A stretch of 21,147 bases of DNA, from IMG/VR virus record IMGVR_UViG_3300005588_000456, positions 1-21,147 of that record; one strand, written 5' to 3'. Positions 18,309 through 21,147 of this stretch are shown here, in pieces. This stretch comes from a virus. Made by a program: the position numbers and the translations under genes. The notes beneath the pieces are model-generated. The model saw nothing but the letters and a program-made list of their open reading frames with translations, did no database searches and had not been told where the DNA came from. The first letter of the stretch is position 1; each line of letters opens with the position of its first letter.

Positions 18309-21147
18309 TATTCACCTGCCAATAGTTCAAAGATTAAATCCTCAGCGCCAGAAGGCGTACCCGTTTCTTCATTCGGAGCTGTGGCTGTGTAGTATTTGAC
18401 GTTATCAAAAGCGTTAATCTGCCCACCATTAGTTCCTAGGAAGAGTACGGTAACCGCAAACTCACGCCCTGCATGATTCGTTAACCCATCAACGCTAATG
18501 GTGTGTTCGTCATTGACATAAGTAGTGGTAGGCCCTGCGGAGGATCCGTTGAAGGTTTTTTCGCCACGTTTAACCCAACCACCACCATCGTTTGTATAAT
18601 ATCCAACTTTGACAACTCCGGGGAAGTAGTTATCAAGTTCTTCGTCATATTGATTATTAACTGTTACATCAATTTGAAACTGATAATTGTCGTCCCAAGC
18701 CTGAGCACTGACCGATTTATGCATGACGAAATCATAACCATCCACATTTGCCGTGCTACCTGAATCCGTGTTTAAAGTAGTCGAACCCGCTAGTTCTTTA
18801 ATTTTTGCAGAGCAATCAAAACCTGTTGTGGACACATTAATTGCTTTTGAAATTAGGTTTTGCTTACCTGTTAGAGTTGTTGAAAATGTCACCCCGCCTC
18901 TGAACTTAATGATTGGGGGCGTATTGAACGCGGTGTTAAACACATGACTCCCACCATCACGTATCACGCCAGCACCAAGACCAAAAGGTGCGCGTCTAAT
19001 GGTTCCATCGCCTTGGTTAATTCCTAAATTTTCAACTAAACTCCCGGGCCCGATAACGGTTTGATTCGTGTTATTTGCTTGCAACCCACCCAATCTTACA
19101 GGAATGTAGGGAAGCTCGACTTCCCCTTTGTAGACTTGTGCACGTCTCCAATGCTGGTTATTGGTTCCGCTGCCTGTGCCATTGTTGCCATTACGTACAG
19201 CAATAGCCATATAAACTGTACCGACAGGGATCGTTGCAAACCCATATATCCTAGTCGGGGTCGATGTGCTGTTATACTGCCCGCCATTACTAACTCCAAC
19301 GTGAGATTGTGCTCCATCATAAAATCTATGACGCATATCCAAGGTTTGACCATCATCGCTCCAAACCTCGGCAGAAATAGCAACTACATCACCTACTACT
19401 AATCCTAAATCAGAGATTAAAAATAGCTCTCCAACATCCTGAAAAGTGGTTCCATCAAAATCGCGTTGTGAATGGTAACTAGGAGGTGCCCCGTTATCAT
19501 AATTGACCAAGTTATTAAGGAGGTTATTTTCTGGCGGTTTACTTACAAGATTGGCATACCAGTCAGCGCCCAAAGTAGCGCCCGACTCTGGCAGCATTGC
19601 CCACCCAGCTCCATTCATTAAATCATTTTGTATCAGGGAGTCATTACGTATTGCTTCAATGCCAGACAGCGCTGAAAGATTTGGTGGGCGGTTTGCGACG
19701 TGCATTGACCAGTCTGCTTCGTTAAAGTCTGCAAGCGCGCCGAAGAGCCCAGGGTTTCTGATCTGGTTATAAGTCAGCAGATCATTATTCACACCATCAG
19801 GCATGTTGATCATTGGCAAATTGCCTGAGAAATCTCCGTAATCAAAGTTTGAGGATGTTGCACCTATGCCTGTGGTGTTGGTGGGATGCCAGACTGAATA
19901 ATTGCCGGATGTGTCTTTGCAGCGGATCCAGTAGTAATTGGTTACACTTGGGTCAACGGCATGGCGATAAAAAGTTGACGGAGCCGCGACTTTTGCCAGC
20001 AACAGTGCATTGTTCAAATCGTTGGTAGGGCTGACATAAATTTCGGTCAACTTTACGTCTGGATCAGCTGGCAATGACCAGGTTAAATTCAAACGTCGAT
20101 AACCTCCGGTGACGGACAAAGAACTCGGGCCACCGGGTGGGATAGCTTTAGCTGTCACGGTATGGTTCGTGAGAGTTAACCAATCTGACGCACTCCCCCA
20201 GTTAGCGACCGTTCGAACACGAATATCTATCACATCACCTTCAACCAGTCCTTCCAGCGTGTCGGTTGGCTCTGTTGCAATATATCCCGTCCATTGATTC
20301 TGACCGGCTGGCGACCACTGAACTTCATAGTCACGCACAAATGCAAACGCGGGTTTAGTCCAGGAACACTTTACGCCTACCTTCAGCTGACCTGTTGGCG
20401 CTATGACGTGCACGTTGACAGCGGCCAAGTTAGTTGGTGCTGGAATATCAAAAGAGTTCGGTAGCGAAGTTCGCGGGGGCGGATTATAGACCGTTAAATT
20501 TCCATCGGCATAATCGTACATGGCGGCACTGTCTTCTGAGACTGTCATAGACAAGGCGCTGTCGGCAGGGTTATACCCAACATCAGTCACACGCACGCCA
20601 TAACTTTGCCAACCCAGGAGCGTGTTTGTTAGTGCGATATTTTCGCCCACTGGAACCAATACACCTTTCGAAGTAGTCTCAAAATTCGCTGTCAGACTGG
20701 ACTTGTTTCGAGCCAGCATTAATTTGGCGATACGTTGTGCCATGTAAGCCGATATCGTGAACGGTAGCTCAATGTCTTCTACGATGTCCTCTCCAAACTG
20801 GTTAACCAGATCGGTGTCTCTCACCTCCGGGAAATCGGTGGGAAGATACACAGAATCCGGATCGATGAACTGACCGCGCACCACATTAAACGTATCTTTT
20901 CGACCACTCCGAGGATTGATATTAATATCCGACACAAAATCATCATCGGTCAGCTCGACAACAGGCGCACCCTGGTACACACCAGGAACAGCGACAAAAC
21001 CACTCAAAGTCATTGACCAATGGCCGGCCATCGCTGTCACCATGGCGTCAAAATTCTGAGCAATGGGAGAATCCGTCTTAACCACACCATTCAAGGTGTA
21101 TCGAGGTTCGCTGCCACCGCCTGGTTTAGCGACTAATTCATCACAGG
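18308..21147 (-). CDS. Lambda gpJ-like tail tip / host specificity protein (5' end outside the window)
   Basis: The frame is open to the right edge, so this is the C-terminal 946 residues of a longer gene; the TTG at 21094 is not its start. The visible beginning (EPRYTLNGVVKTDSP, QNFDAMVTAMAGHWS, FPEVRDTDLVNQFGEDI, YMAQRIAKLML) is the conserved tail-tip part of gpJ-like proteins. Two fibronectin-III-like modules follow (starting APTNLAAV and PSSLSVTGG). The C-terminal 450 residues are strand-rich, with a variable, Asn/Gly-rich sequence typical of receptor-binding tails. It identifies the phage as having a lambda-type tail (siphovirus morphology, inferred) and probably decides host range. Confidence 0.88.
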   Translation of the reverse strand, partial: CDELVAKPGGGSEPRYTLNGVVKTDSPIAQNFDAMVTAMAGHWSMTLSGFVAVPGVYQGAPVVELTDDDFVSDININPRSGRKDTFNVVRGQFIDPDSVYLPTDFPEVRDTDLVNQFGEDIVEDIELPFTISAYMAQRIAKLMLARNKSSLTANFETTSKGVLVPVGENIALTNTLLGWQSYGVRVTDVGYNPADSALSMTVSEDSAAMYDYADGNLTVYNPPPRTSLPNSFDIPAPTNLAAVNVHVIAPTGQLKVGVKCSWTKPAFAFVRDYEVQWSPAGQNQWTGYIATEPTDTLEGLVEGDVIDIRVRTVANWGSASDWLTLTNHTVTAKAIPPGGPSSLSVTGGYRRLNLTWSLPADPDVKLTEIYVSPTNDLNNALLLAKVAAPSTFYRHAVDPSVTNYYWIRCKDTSGNYSVWHPTNTTGIGATSSNFDYGDFSGNLPMINMPDGVNNDLLTYNQIRNPGLFGALADFNEADWSMHVANRPPNLSALSGIEAIRNDSLIQNDLMNGAGWAMLPESGATLGADWYANLVSKPPENNLLNNLVNYDNGAPPSYHSQRDFDGTTFQDVGELFLISDLGLVVGDVVAISAEVWSDDGQTLDMRHRFYDGAQSHVGVSNGGQYNSTSTPTRIYGFATIPVGTVYMAIAVRNGNNGTGSGTNNQHWRRAQVYKGEVELPYIPVRLGGLQANNTNQTVIGPGSLVENLGINQGDGTIRRAPFGLGAGVIRDGGSHVFNTAFNTPPIIKFRGGVTFSTTLTGKQNLISKAINVSTTGFDCSAKIKELAGSTTLNTDSGSTANVDGYDFVMHKSVSAQAWDDNYQFQIDVTVNNQYDEELDNYFPGVVKVGYYTNDGGGWVKRGEKTFNGSSAGPTTTYVNDEHTISVDGLTNHAGREFAVTVLFLGTNGGQINAFDNVKYYTATAPNEETGTPSGAEDLIFELLAGE

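Noticed and set aside
18308-21094. gpJ-like gene starting at TTG 21094
   Set aside because: The frame is open to the window edge and the upstream residues match the same protein, so the true start is outside the window.
18308-21147. Diversity-generating retroelement acting on the tail tip gene
   Set aside because: No reverse transcriptase gene or template repeat of the tail gene is seen in the window.

Overview
The window looks like the left part of an integrated temperate phage (or phage-derived element) in a gammaproteobacterium, probably a marine one. The evidence is a bacterial tRNA-Asn gene with encoded CCA at the left edge, a recombinase gene running into that tRNA, a lambda-type immunity/early region, and a lambda gpJ-like tail-tip gene cut by the right edge. 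Nearly everything is on the minus strand. The two plus-strand protein genes are a CI-type repressor (16426-17184) and a stand-alone lipoprotein (6445-6957). The host assignment is an inference from gene style only.

Layout, left to right. (1) 20-95 tRNA-Asn, the attachment site; 54-2096 a large serine recombinase whose last codons lie inside the tRNA, and a small HTH-like protein just upstream of it. (2) 2348-3358 a XerC/D-like tyrosine recombinase, then about 600 bp of non-coding DNA (3359-3964) holding eleven GTGGA/TCCAC motifs, two perfect 21-bp tandem repeats, an AT-rich block, a DnaA-box-like site and long hairpins: an origin-like or recombinase-accessory region. (3) 3965-4581 a HicB-HicA-like toxin-antitoxin pair with a palindromic operator. 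(4) 4811-6183 an antirepressor unit: a candidate C4-like antisense RNA with its own promoter, a divergent Bro-N-like protein, a canonical Bro-N protein and a 54-residue protein. (5) 6385-6957 a lipoprotein moron with palindromic promoter and bidirectional terminator. (6) 7051-8002 a cluster of very small unknown genes. (7) 8163-15965 a tightly overlapping early operon: CII-like regulator, unknown small genes, a nucleotide-modification-associated protein, a catalytic-domain-only tyrosine recombinase, a phage adenine methyltransferase, a TOPRIM primase-helicase, an HTH protein and a VVA0879-like protein. (8) 15966-16425 the immunity control region: a hairpin hiding the CII ribosome-binding site, paired stem-loops, an Arc-like ribbon-helix-helix gene and GGTTC/GAACC operators. 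(9) 16426-17184 the CI repressor. (10) 17181-21147 the end of the tail module.

How it probably works: CI (without a visible self-cleavage domain) holds the divergent early operon off through the GGTTC dyads. Because CI has no RecA-responsive peptidase domain, induction probably relies on the Bro-N antirepressors, which would be silenced by the C4-like RNA, as in P1/P7-type immunity. The CII-like regulator appears to be under a second RNA-level lock. Once released, the operon makes the replication and DNA-modification proteins. Three site-specific recombinases of different architecture in one element, plus an origin-like repeat region, suggest the excised form may have its own maintenance or resolution system.
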